Below are positions 8,042 to 16,686 of a stretch of 64,000 nt of DNA, one piece after another. A model generated the notes under the pieces. The model did no database searches and was not told where the DNA came from. It saw only the letters and a program-made list of their open reading frames with translations. How positions within the stretch are numbered: the stretch's first letter is position 1; each line of letters begins with the position of its first letter. The DNA is from Salinimicrobium nanhaiense. GTDB lineage: Bacteria > Bacteroidota > Bacteroidia > Flavobacteriales > Flavobacteriaceae. The stretch spans positions 222,147 to 286,146 of the forward strand of contig JAAVJQ010000004.1 in NCBI GenBank assembly GCA_012038135.1, in the 5' to 3' direction. The position numbers were made by a program, and so were the translations under genes.

Positions 8042-9105
8042 TACCTAAAAATCAAACGCGCCAGCCTGTTCTTTCCTGCTGCGTAAGCCACAGTATCGTT
8101 TAAAAACCTGATGGTATAAAAACCTTCTTTAGACAGTTCTTTCCAGCTTTTGCCGCCATTTTTAGTATATGAAATTCCGCTAAAACCCACCGCAACCATT
8201 TCCTCTGCTTGTCCGTCCGGTACATATCTAATACTGCTTTTGTATCCGGGGGCTTTTCCTTCGGCGATAAGTTTCCAGGTCTTCCCGCCATCACTGGTAA
8301 CAGCTTTATTGGCAGAATTATCTTCGGGAGCTGTATAATCGCCCCCTATGATCACGCCATGCTGCATATCATAAAAATCAACAGAGTAACCACCTTGTGT
8401 ACTTTTCCCCTGCACCAGCGGGGTATCAAAGACTTCCCATGATTGGCCTTTGTCCGGCGAATAATAAATTCTTGATCTCGCTCCTCCCGAAAGTATCAAC
8501 GTCTTCTCCCCCTGTACGGCAATGTTAGAATTACTTGCTGCAAAAGCCGCTTCTCCTTCAGCAGCTTCAGGTAGAAGATCACATGAAAGTTTTTTCCAGC
8601 TTTTTCCTCCATCTCTGGTTATAATGATCGAAAGGCAATTCTCTACAGGGTCTCCCATAGCTATGCCTTCTTTATCATTCCAAAAGGTCATTGCGTCATA
8701 AAATACATTTTCATGCTCCTCTTTATAAACAAGTTCCATCCGCCCTCCGTCACCCGTTTTATACAGAAGTGCCGGATTTGCCACGCTCAGCATAAAGAAA
8801 TCTTCGGAAGTTCCTGCCACAGCCCTAAATTCAGGATAGATTGAATCATACTGCTGCCGGCTCACCCGCACCTGGTCCTGTGCAGAATTATAGATGCCAT
8901 AGGTCCCGTTCGATCCCGCAAAGGCCACATCATTGCCCATGATCTCGATAGCACGAATGCTTACCGAATCCTCAAGCAACACCTCCACCTCAACTTCAGA
9001 AAAAGGTCGGCGTTCGACTGCTGAAACCTGTGGCAGTTGATCGTTTTTAGGATCTGATTTACACCCTATTATTAGGATAAATAGTAGAAAACTTATTCGC
9101 TTCAT
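8041..9105 (-). CDS. YCF48-like beta-propeller lipoprotein
   Basis: 354 residues with a lipoprotein signal peptide (MKRISFLLFILIIGCKS, lipobox Cys at 15). The body has several BNR-type repeats, recognisable as DGGKSW, DKGQSW, DGGKTW and NGGKSW, which form the bladed propeller of the YCF48/sialidase-like family. In Bacteroidota these are annotated as oxidoreductase-like or photosystem-assembly-like proteins, but there is no photosynthesis here and the true role is unknown. It is probably anchored at the outer or inner membrane. It is divergent from the methyltransferase gene and shares a 74-nt intergenic region with it. Confidence 0.88.
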   Translation of the reverse strand: MKRISFLLFILIIGCKSDPKNDQLPQVSAVERRPFSEVEVEVLLEDSVSIRAIEIMGNDVAFAGSNGTYGIYNSAQDQVRVSRQQYDSIYPEFRAVAGTSEDFFMLSVANPALLYKTGDGGRMELVYKEEHENVFYDAMTFWNDKEGIAMGDPVENCLSIIITRDGGKSWKKLSCDLLPEAAEGEAAFAASNSNIAVQGEKTLILSGGARSRIYYSPDKGQSWEVFDTPLVQGKSTQGGYSVDFYDMQHGVIIGGDYTAPEDNSANKAVTSDGGKTWKLIAEGKAPGYKSSIRYVPDGQAEEMVAVGFSGISYTKNGGKSWKELSKEGFYTIRFLNDTVAYAAGKNRLARLIFR

Positions 9106-9153
9106 GTCCTGAATTTGAAGGTAAAGATAGATTTTTCCGAAGTTTAAAAACCG

Positions 9154-9161
9154 TACATTTG
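9154..9161 (+). promoter_or_regulatory. -7 box TACATTTG of the methyltransferase gene
   Basis: Exact TAnnTTTG match 18 nt before the ATG, giving a short leader. No clear TTG at about -33. Confidence 0.45.
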
Positions 9162-9179
9162 CGCCTTTAAATTATTTTT

Positions 9180-10394
9180 ATGCGCTTATACAGAAATCTG
9201 GTCTTTGCTACCGTTGATGCCCTTAGTGAAATTTTTAATGAAGGAGCTTACGCCGATAAGGTCATCGAGAAAACCCTGAAACGTGACAAACGCTGGGGAG
9301 CAAGGGACAGGAGTTTTATTGCTGAAACTACTTATGATATCGTTCGCTGGAAACGTCTTTATTCTGAAATTGCCGAAGTTAAAGCTCCCTACTCCAGGGA
9401 AAATCTTTTCAGATTATTTGCTGTTTGGGCCACTTTAAGAGGCATTGAAATTCCTTCTGACTGGAAACAGATAGAGCCTGTTCCTACCCGCCGCATCAAA
9501 GGCAAATTTGATGAGTTGAGCAAGATCAGGAAATACCGCGAATCTGTGCCAGACTGGTTGGATGAGATGGGAGTAAAGGAATTGGGGGAAGAAGTCTGGG
9601 AGAAGGAAATACATGCCCTGAACCAGCAAGCCCCTGTGGTTCTACGAGTGAATAGACTTAAAACAACTAAAGAAAAACTACAGCAGGAGCTCCAAAAAGA
9701 GGGTATTGAGACCACATTTTTGGAAGGTTATCCCGATGCGCTTCAGCTTAACGAAAGAGCCAACGTCTTTAGAACAGAAGCTTTCAAAAATGGCTTTTTT
9801 GAGGTACAGGATGCTTCCTCTCAAAGGGTAGCCGAATTCCTTGAAGTGGCACCCGGAATGCGCGTGATCGACACCTGTGCCGGTGCCGGTGGAAAATCTC
9901 TACACCTGGCTGCGTTGATGGAGAATAAAGGACAGTTGATCGCTACCGATATCTATGACAATAAACTAAAAGAATTAAAACGCCGTGCCCGTCGTGCGGG
10001 AGCTCACAACATTGAGCCCCGGGTGATAGATTCTTCAAAAGTGGTGAAAAAGCTCTATGGAAGTGCAGACAGGGTTTTGATTGATGCCCCTTGTAGCGGT
10101 CTTGGAGTTCTAAGCCGTAATCCCGATGCAAAATGGAAGTTACAGCCGGAATTCATTGAGACCATTAAAATAACCCAGGAAGAGATCCTGAAGCAGTATT
10201 CTAAAATGGTAAAGAACGGAGGTAAGCTTGTTTATGCCACCTGCTCTGTTTTGCCTTCAGAGAATGAAGAACAGGTGAAGAAATTCCTTGGTTCAGAAGA
10301 TGGAAAGGACTTCAGCTTAGCCAAAGATCAAAAGATCCTTTCCAGCGAAACCGGGTTTGACGGGTTTTACATGACTCTTCTGGAAAAGAAATAA
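9180..10394 (+). CDS. RsmB/NOP-family tRNA/rRNA cytosine-C5 methyltransferase
   Basis: Methylates cytosine C5 in RNA, most likely 16S rRNA, using SAM. It is 404 residues long. An N-terminal NusB-like helical region is followed by the Rossmann core with DTCAGAGGKSLHLAALM (SAM binding, near residue 230). The two catalytic cysteine motifs are IDAPCSGLG (near 300-308) and YATCSVLPSENE (near 352-363). Length and order match bacterial RsmB-type enzymes. Exact target specificity (RsmB or RsmF) is not decidable here. It has its own promoter box and is followed by 500 nt without genes. Confidence 0.93.
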   Translation: MRLYRNLVFATVDALSEIFNEGAYADKVIEKTLKRDKRWGARDRSFIAETTYDIVRWKRLYSEIAEVKAPYSRENLFRLFAVWATLRGIEIPSDWKQIEPVPTRRIKGKFDELSKIRKYRESVPDWLDEMGVKELGEEVWEKEIHALNQQAPVVLRVNRLKTTKEKLQQELQKEGIETTFLEGYPDALQLNERANVFRTEAFKNGFFEVQDASSQRVAEFLEVAPGMRVIDTCAGAGGKSLHLAALMENKGQLIATDIYDNKLKELKRRARRAGAHNIEPRVIDSSKVVKKLYGSADRVLIDAPCSGLGVLSRNPDAKWKLQPEFIETIKITQEEILKQYSKMVKNGGKLVYATCSVLPSENEEQVKKFLGSEDGKDFSLAKDQKILSSETGFDGFYMTLLEKK

Positions 10395-10895
10395 TAGGTT
10401 TGGATAGAGCCATTTTTCAAAAAAAATTATTGCCTTTCCAAATCCTTTATAGCTGGCGCGGATTTGCAATCCGTGACGAGCTTACCTATAATATTTGTTC
10501 CTATAACATCTGTCCCCTATGGGACTTTTGATCATGTCACCTTTTATTTCTACCGATATCATGCCCTTAAGAAATAAACTTCTCATGTTCCGAATTTCTA
10601 ATCCTTGCCGTGCAACTGCAGAAAGAAAAAAACCCGAGGGGGTAAATTATTAATAGCCCGGGCTTAAGCCTTGGGATTGATAGATTTGCAAACAAAAACC
10701 CTGTAGGGGCGAACCTTCAGGTTTTATGGCTTAAAATTTCAATCTGTGCCGAGGAATCTCTGTCCTGGGGACAAAAATCAGCAGCCTCAAAAATCCCATT
10801 TTTGAAAGCAAATATTGTTCTATTCTTTTTGTTTGAGGTCGAAGGAGTTCCTTCAAAAAATGTAAATTTGCTGCACAACACACAAAACCCACAGA
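10395..10895. repeat. 501-nt intergenic region with decayed palindromic repeats
   Basis: No gene is supported. It contains a REP-like piece GGCGCGGATTTGCAATCCG (10456-10474), also seen in related form around 62.98, 63.21 and 63.55 kb. It also has palindromes around CCCCTATGGG (10516-10525) and CCCGGGCTTAAGCCTTGGG (10658-10676). These look like remnants of several short repeat families rather than regulatory RNA; no purine riboswitch fold is evident before purL. Confidence 0.6.
10863..10870 (+). promoter_or_regulatory. -7 box TAAATTTG of purL
   Basis: Exact TAnnTTTG match 25 nt before the purL ATG. Confidence 0.45.
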
Positions 10896-13800
10896 ATGAT
10901 CTTATTCTTCGGAAATCGCCCAAACAAGGTCTATGCGGTTGACACGCATAAAGCTCTTTCGGCTGAAAACATTGCTAAATTGGACTGGCTTTTTGGAAAC
11001 GCACAATATTTAGAAAAATCTGCCCTGGCAGATTTTTTTGTTGGTCCCCGGGCCGCCATGATCACCCCCTGGAGCACCAACGCAGTGGAGATCACGCAAA
11101 ATATGGGAATCGAAGGAATTCACCGCATTGAAGAATTCTATAAGGTGGATGAAAGCTACCACGATTTTGACCCCATGCTTTCCCAGAAATACAACGGACT
11201 CGACCAGGAGATCTTTACGATCGACATAGCACCCGAACCTATTCTCGAAGTTGAAGACATCGCTTCTTACAATGAAAAAGAAGGCCTGGCATTGAATGAT
11301 GAGGAAGTGAAATACCTTCAGGAACTTTCAGAAAAAATAGATCGCAAACTTACAGATTCTGAAGTCTTCGGATTTTCTCAGGTAAATTCAGAACACTGCC
11401 GGCATAAGATCTTTAACGGCACTTTTGAAATCGACGGAAAAGTTAAGCCAATGTCCCTATTTAAGCTGATAAGAAAAACTTCCGAAGAAAATCCGAACGG
11501 GATTGTTTCGGCATATAAAGATAATGTGGCTTTCATAAAAGGCCCACGTGTGGAGCAGTTCGCTCCAAAATCGGCAGACAAGCCCGATTATTATCAGAAA
11601 AAAGAATTTGAATCGGTCATCTCCTTAAAAGCCGAAACTCATAATTTTCCTACTACCGTTGAACCTTTTAACGGAGCTGCAACCGGAAGCGGTGGTGAGA
11701 TCCGCGACAGGCTTGCGGGTGGAAAAGGTTCCCTGCCCCTTGCGGGAACAGCCGTGTATATGACCTCGTATTCCAGGCTGGAAGAAAACCGCGATTGGGA
11801 AAAAGCTTTTCCTGCAAGACCATGGCTTTACCAAACTCCGATGGATATTTTGATCAAAGCTTCTAACGGGGCTTCAGATTTTGGAAATAAATTCGGACAG
11901 CCGCTAATTGCCGGTTCTGTCCTTACTTTTGAACACTCCGAAGATCGAAGAGCTTTAGGTTATGATAAAGTGATCATGCTTGCCGGCGGGATTGGTTATG
12001 GCAAAGCAGACCAGGCGATCAAAGGAGCTCCAAAAAAGGGAGATCAAATCGTAGTTTTGGGAGGTGAGAATTACAGGATTGGAATGGGCGGTGCCGCAGT
12101 TTCTTCGGCAGATACAGGAGAATTCAGTAGCGGAATTGAATTAAATGCAATTCAGCGTTCCAACCCCGAAATGCAAAAACGAGCTGCCAACACCATTCGT
12201 GCAATGGTGGAGGCAGATGAGAATACTATTGTTTCGATTCACGATCATGGTGCAGGTGGCCATTTGAACTGTCTCAGCGAACTTGTGGAAGATACAGGGG
12301 GACATATTGATCTTGACAAATTACCGGTGGGCGATCCTACGCTTTCAGCAAAGGAGATCATTGGAAATGAATCCCAGGAACGGATGGGCTTGATCATTTC
12401 TGAAGAGAACCTGCGGCAAATGAAAAAGATCGCAGAGCGCGAAAGAACCCCGCTCTACGCCGTAGGTGAAGTAACCGAAGACAGAAAATTCACTTTTGAG
12501 AGTCAGAAATCCGGAGCAAAGCCTATGGATCTGGCGCTGGGAGATATGTTTGGAAGTTCTCCAAAGATGGTGATGAAGGATTCGACCATCGAGCGAAATT
12601 ATGCTGAAGTTGAGTACAACCCGAAAAATTTTCAGAAATACCTGGAGCAGGTACTGCAGCTGGAAGCCGTAGGTTCAAAGGACTGGCTTACCAATAAAGT
12701 TGACCGCTGTGTAACCGGAAGGGTGGCAAAACAACAAACCGCAGGTCCGCTTCAGTTACCGCTTAACAACTGCGGAGTGATGGCCCTGGATTATAAAGGT
12801 AAGGAAGGCGTGGCAACTTCAATTGGTCACTCCCCTGTTTCGGCATTGATAGATCCTGTTGCCGGTTCAAAGAATTCTATTGCCGAGGCCTTGACCAACA
12901 TTATATGGGCACCTCTTGAAAAAGGTTTAAAATCTGTTTCGCTGTCGGCTAACTGGATGTGGCCTTGCAACAATGAAGGTGAAGATGCGCGGCTTTATGA
13001 AGCTGTGCAGGGAGTTTCAGACTTTGCCATTTCCCTCGGAATTAATGTACCAACCGGAAAAGATTCGCTTTCCATGAAGCAGCGTTATGAAGATGGTAAC
13101 GTACTGGCACCCGGAACGGTGATCATCTCGGCTGCGGGGCACTGTGACAATATTACTAAGGTTGTAGAACCTGTGCTGCAAAAGGACGGAGGCGCAATCT
13201 ATTATATCAACCTCTCCCAGGATGAGTTCAAATTGGGAGGTTCCTCTTTTGGACAGATCCTCAACCGCGTGGGTGCTCAGACTCCTACCATCAAGGATGA
13301 TCAAAAATTTGCTGCCGCTTTTAATGCGATCCAGGAGTTAATAAAGCAAGATCTTATTTTAGCAGGACATGATGTCTCTTCGGGCGGGCTTATTACTACC
13401 CTTTTAGAAATGTGTTTTGCCGATGTGGATCTTGCTGCTGAATTTAATCTTACTAAGCTGAAAGAAAAGGACAGCGTAAAATTGCTTTTTTCAGAGAACT
13501 GCGGAATTGTGTTCCAGCCCAAAGATGCTTCCGTAGAAGGAATTTTAAAGGAGAAAGGAATTGAATTCTTCAGGATCGGAAAAGTGACTGAAGGCAGGAC
13601 CTTAAAAATAAAGAACGGAGAAGAAGCTCTTAAGTTTGATATTCCGAAGCTGCGGGATACCTGGGCAAAAACTTCCTTCCTGCTCGACCAGAAACAAAGC
13701 GGAAGAGACAACGCCGCAGAACGTTATAAAAATTATGCCAGTCAACCGCTGCATTTTAGGTTTCCTGAAGGTTTTACCGGAAAATTACCGGCCTCCCCCG

Positions 13801-14570
13801 GCCCCTCCAAAGGAGGGGAGCCGCGGATTAAGGCTGCGATAATTCGAGAGAAAGGATCTAATTCTGAAAGAGAAATGGCTTACGCCATGGATCTTGCAGG
13901 CTTTGATGTAAAGGACGTCCACATGACCGACCTTATTTCGGGCAGGGAAAATCTTGAAGACATTCAATTCATTGCTGCCGTGGGAGGATTTTCAAATTCA
14001 GATGTTTTAGGAAGTGCCAAAGGCTGGGCAGGAGCGTTTCTCTACAATGAGAAAGCCAAAGCTGCCTTGGATAACTTCTTTGCGAGAGAAAATACACTCT
14101 CCCTTGGAGTTTGTAATGGTTGCCAGTTATTTATTGAACTCGGGTTACTACACCCCGATCATGAGGAGAAGCCAAGAATGCTCCACAACGAGTCTCATAA
14201 ATTCGAATGCAACTTTACCTCAATGGAAATTGCCAAAAATGATTCGGTAATGATGCACTCGCTCTCGGGCACCAGGCTGGGTATCTGGGCTGCACATGGG
14301 GAAGGGAAATTCAGTTTCCCTTATGAGCTCGATCGTTACAAGATCATTGGCACCTATGGCTATGAGACCTATCCTTCCAACCCAAACGGCTCTCATTACA
14401 ACACAGCAATGGTCGTAAGCGACAACGGTCGCCACCTTGCAATGATGCCGCACCTGGAAAGATCTACTTTCCCATGGAACTGGGCGCATTACCCTAAAGA
14501 CAGAAATGATGAGATCACTCCATGGATCCAGGCCTTTGTAAATGCAAGAGAGTGGCTGGAGAAGAAATAA
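10896..14570 (+). CDS. purL: Phosphoribosylformylglycinamidine synthase, single-chain
   Basis: Catalyses the glutamine-dependent conversion of FGAR to FGAM in purine synthesis (cytoplasm). 1224 residues, the large fused form. An N-terminal PurS-like region is followed by two AIRS-synthase-like ATPase halves (HNFPTTVEPFNGAATGSGGEIRD near 250) and a C-terminal glutamine amidotransferase domain from about residue 980, with the nucleophile in LGVCNGCQLF (C about 1072) and the late triad region AAHGEGKF. Between the ATPase part and the amidotransferase domain, residues about 964-977 (LPASPGPSKGGEPR) are encoded by a palindromic repeat element that looks extragenic in origin. The frame remains open across it. 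Confidence 0.96.
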   Translation: MILFFGNRPNKVYAVDTHKALSAENIAKLDWLFGNAQYLEKSALADFFVGPRAAMITPWSTNAVEITQNMGIEGIHRIEEFYKVDESYHDFDPMLSQKYNGLDQEIFTIDIAPEPILEVEDIASYNEKEGLALNDEEVKYLQELSEKIDRKLTDSEVFGFSQVNSEHCRHKIFNGTFEIDGKVKPMSLFKLIRKTSEENPNGIVSAYKDNVAFIKGPRVEQFAPKSADKPDYYQKKEFESVISLKAETHNFPTTVEPFNGAATGSGGEIRDRLAGGKGSLPLAGTAVYMTSYSRLEENRDWEKAFPARPWLYQTPMDILIKASNGASDFGNKFGQPLIAGSVLTFEHSEDRRALGYDKVIMLAGGIGYGKADQAIKGAPKKGDQIVVLGGENYRIGMGGAAVSSADTGEFSSGIELNAIQRSNPEMQKRAANTIRAMVEADENTIVSIHDHGAGGHLNCLSELVEDTGGHIDLDKLPVGDPTLSAKEIIGNESQERMGLIISEENLRQMKKIAERERTPLYAVGEVTEDRKFTFESQKSGAKPMDLALGDMFGSSPKMVMKDSTIERNYAEVEYNPKNFQKYLEQVLQLEAVGSKDWLTNKVDRCVTGRVAKQQTAGPLQLPLNNCGVMALDYKGKEGVATSIGHSPVSALIDPVAGSKNSIAEALTNIIWAPLEKGLKSVSLSANWMWPCNNEGEDARLYEAVQGVSDFAISLGINVPTGKDSLSMKQRYEDGNVLAPGTVIISAAGHCDNITKVVEPVLQKDGGAIYYINLSQDEFKLGGSSFGQILNRVGAQTPTIKDDQKFAAAFNAIQELIKQDLILAGHDVSSGGLITTLLEMCFADVDLAAEFNLTKLKEKDSVKLLFSENCGIVFQPKDASVEGILKEKGIEFFRIGKVTEGRTLKIKNGEEALKFDIPKLRDTWAKTSFLLDQKQSGRDNAAERYKNYASQPLHFRFPEGFTGKLPASPGPSKGGEPRIKAAIIREKGSNSEREMAYAMDLAGFDVKDVHMTDLISGRENLEDIQFIAAVGGFSNSDVLGSAKGWAGAFLYNEKAKAALDNFFARENTLSLGVCNGCQLFIELGLLHPDHEEKPRMLHNESHKFECNFTSMEIAKNDSVMMHSLSGTRLGIWAAHGEGKFSFPYELDRYKIIGTYGYETYPSNPNGSHYNTAMVVSDNGRHLAMMPHLERSTFPWNWAHYPKDRNDEITPWIQAFVNAREWLEKK
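13791..13824. repeat. Palindromic repeat embedded in purL coding sequence
   Basis: The stem CCCCTCC (13802-13808) - AAA - GGAGGGG (13812-13818) is set in a G+C-rich context (CCTCCCCCGG before, AGCCGCGG after). It resembles the 53-nt intergenic repeat cores at 63.1-63.6 kb, which share the CCTCCC...GGAGGGGAG hairpin. It codes in frame for ASPGPSKGGEPR. Confidence 0.75.
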
Positions 14571-14589
14571 TTCAGTAGAGGGAATATAG

Positions 14590-14627
14590 AAAAAAACGTC
14601 TGGAGAAGTAATTCTCCAGACGTTTTT
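14590..14627. terminator. Bidirectional terminator between purL and the DUF4136 gene
   Basis: A ten-base perfect stem CGTCTGGAGA / TCTCCAGACG with a short loop, an A run on the left and a T run on the right, between two convergent genes. Confidence 0.85.
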
Positions 14628-14646
14628 CATTTGAGTAAAAACAATA

Positions 14647-15240
14647 CTATTGGTTATTCAGAGGATACTCTTCAAAAATAGCATTTACGAGATTCCTTAT
14701 TGCCCGGGTATCGGCCTGCCCACTTATGCTTTCTGAAGCTACACCTTTCCAAACGGTGTTTCTTGTTTCCCTGTCTACAAGGTTAATGACTACAGTTCCT
14801 TCTTCATACGTATAGGTATCTGTATCATAACCTATGATGTTGTTGTATCCTGCATATCCTCCATAATAGTAGTTATTATAGACAGGATTGATGGTTCCTA
14901 CCCCTGCGGTATATGGATAGGCAGCATATACCGGATCTGTTGTGGTGCCCACCTCTGTATCTGTTTCAGTACTAATAAGCACAAGCAAATCGGGATTTTG
15001 ACGATCCAAATTATATCCTACCTGTCGAAGATTCGTATTCACCGCCTCAATTACTGCCCGGCTCACATCTTCAGAACGCATTTGCATATTTTGGGCACTG
15101 ACATTTGCATTAGGAAGATATGCAAAGCTGTCATACGTACTCAGGTCTTTATTCGTTGTCTTTTGAGTAGATACACGGGGACCACAGTTTATTAGAAGTC
15201 CGCTGATCAATAATAAGATAATCAGGTTTAGTTTTTTCAT
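14647..15240 (-). CDS. DUF4136 domain lipoprotein
   Basis: 197 residues when started at MKKLNLIILLLISGLLINC (15240), which gives a clean lipoprotein signal with the lipobox Cys near residue 19; longer in-frame starts would spoil it. The mature part has DLSTYDSFAYLP near the start and ends with a VINLVDRETRNTVWKG-type strand, both typical of DUF4136. A Tyr/Gly-rich segment (VYNNYYYGGYAGYNN) lies in the middle. The function is unknown; the family is exported and membrane-anchored. It is monocistronic, convergent with purL. Confidence 0.87.
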   Translation of the reverse strand: MKKLNLIILLLISGLLINCGPRVSTQKTTNKDLSTYDSFAYLPNANVSAQNMQMRSEDVSRAVIEAVNTNLRQVGYNLDRQNPDLLVLISTETDTEVGTTTDPVYAAYPYTAGVGTINPVYNNYYYGGYAGYNNIIGYDTDTYTYEEGTVVINLVDRETRNTVWKGVASESISGQADTRAIRNLVNAIFEEYPLNNQ

Positions 15241-15431
15241 AGTTCTTAATTTTTTGTTCTTCCTTAATTTAAGAAAATAAACCATTGACATTTAACCAAT
15301 TGGCTGAATTATCATATTTTTAACCCTCCAGGCTAAATTTCACTGCATTGCCTCCTTTTTCTTCCGGGATTTCACCTTTTTATAACAGAGTTTCAACTGC
15401 TAATCCTTATCTTAAAAAGAAAAGCTGAATT

Positions 15432-16613
15432 ATGACAACTAAAGAAAAAGATGAAAAATATTTTGGCCGTGGAAACCCGGCGATGGGACTGGAAGTTGTA
15501 AAAGCTGAAGGCAGCTATGTATATGGTGCCGATGGAAAGAAGTATGTGGATTTCCTGGGCGGTGCCGGCGTGGGTAATCTGGGTTGGGGCGTAAAGGAGA
15601 TCGAAGATGCAATAAGAAACAGTGATCGTCCCTCATATGTTTATCCCAACTTCTACTACAAACCCTGGACAGAACTTGCTGAGTTACTTGCAGAACTCGC
15701 ACCGGGAAAGCTTCAGAAAAGTTACAGAATGACGGGAGGATCTGAAGCTGTGGAAGCAGCCCTGGAAATGGCTACCATGTTTACCGGCCGCAAAAAGATC
15801 CTTTCCGTAGAAGGCAGTTATCACGGTAATACCATGGGAGCTTTAAGCATTGGCGCTTCAAAAAAGCAGAAAAACTTCCCTAATCTTCTTGACGGCTGTG
15901 AAAAGCTGGAGCTGCCGTTGAATGAAGAAAAGCTTCAGCAGGTAGAAAAATTGCTTTCTACAAAAGAATTTGCTGCAGTGATCATGGAACCAATTATTAT
16001 TAACCTGGGGGTGATCATTCCGGAGGGTAAATTCATGGCCGGACTCAACCGCATCTGCAAGGAAACCGGAACCCTGTTGATCATGGATGAAGCCATTACA
16101 GGTTTTGGTCGTACCGGAAAAATGTTTGCTTCAGAACATTTCAATATTGACCCTGATATCCTGTGTATGGCAAAAGCCATTACCGCAGGACATGCCGCCA
16201 TGGGTGCCATAATCACCACTCAAGAAATAGATGAAAAAGTAGGCGGAGAAATTGGCCTCTATTCGTCTTACGGATGGCATCCGGTTGCGGTTGATGCTTC
16301 CCTGGTTGCATTGAACTTTTTAAAGAGCAACAAAAACCGGCTTTTTCAGAATATAGAAAAAATAAGCAACCTCTTCAGAAAAGAAATTTCAGAAATCAAC
16401 TTCAGGAAGGATCCTGAGGTAAGGATCAAAGGTGCTGCCATTGGAATTGACTTAAAGGATGAGGATTATGCTTCCGAAGTAAAAACTAAAGCCTTAAAAG
16501 CAGGTTTATTGATGAATACCGAAGGCTCTTCCCTCCTCTTCCTGCCAAATTTCCAGATGACCGAAAAAACTGTCCATGAAGGCATTGATTTATTAAAACA
16601 GAGTGTTTTGTGA
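15432..16613 (+). CDS. Class III PLP-dependent aminotransferase
   Basis: 393 residues. Transfers an amino group from an omega-amino compound to a keto acid. The PLP-binding signature is visible as LLIMDEAITGFGRTGKMFA, followed by the Schiff-base lysine in LCMAKAITAGHAAMGA (K about 247). The substrate (ornithine, acetylornithine, GABA or other) cannot be fixed from sequence. Downstream after about 70 nt comes an acyl-CoA synthetase on the same strand, but no functional link is evident. Confidence 0.88.
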   Translation: MTTKEKDEKYFGRGNPAMGLEVVKAEGSYVYGADGKKYVDFLGGAGVGNLGWGVKEIEDAIRNSDRPSYVYPNFYYKPWTELAELLAELAPGKLQKSYRMTGGSEAVEAALEMATMFTGRKKILSVEGSYHGNTMGALSIGASKKQKNFPNLLDGCEKLELPLNEEKLQQVEKLLSTKEFAAVIMEPIIINLGVIIPEGKFMAGLNRICKETGTLLIMDEAITGFGRTGKMFASEHFNIDPDILCMAKAITAGHAAMGAIITTQEIDEKVGGEIGLYSSYGWHPVAVDASLVALNFLKSNKNRLFQNIEKISNLFRKEISEINFRKDPEVRIKGAAIGIDLKDEDYASEVKTKALKAGLLMNTEGSSLLFLPNFQMTEKTVHEGIDLLKQSVL

Positions 16614-16686
16614 CAGGGTTTTAAAAAATAGTTTGAATTAGTTGCTTCTTTTGCTATTTTGCAAGACCTATTGTAATAAATCCATA

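Noticed and set aside
10395..10895. Purine riboswitch before purL
   Set aside because: No aptamer-like three-way junction with the conserved loop sequences can be read; the palindromes there look like repeat remnants.
10717..10923. 68-codon open frame before purL
   Set aside because: It runs through repeat remnants and the purL promoter and start; no family signal.
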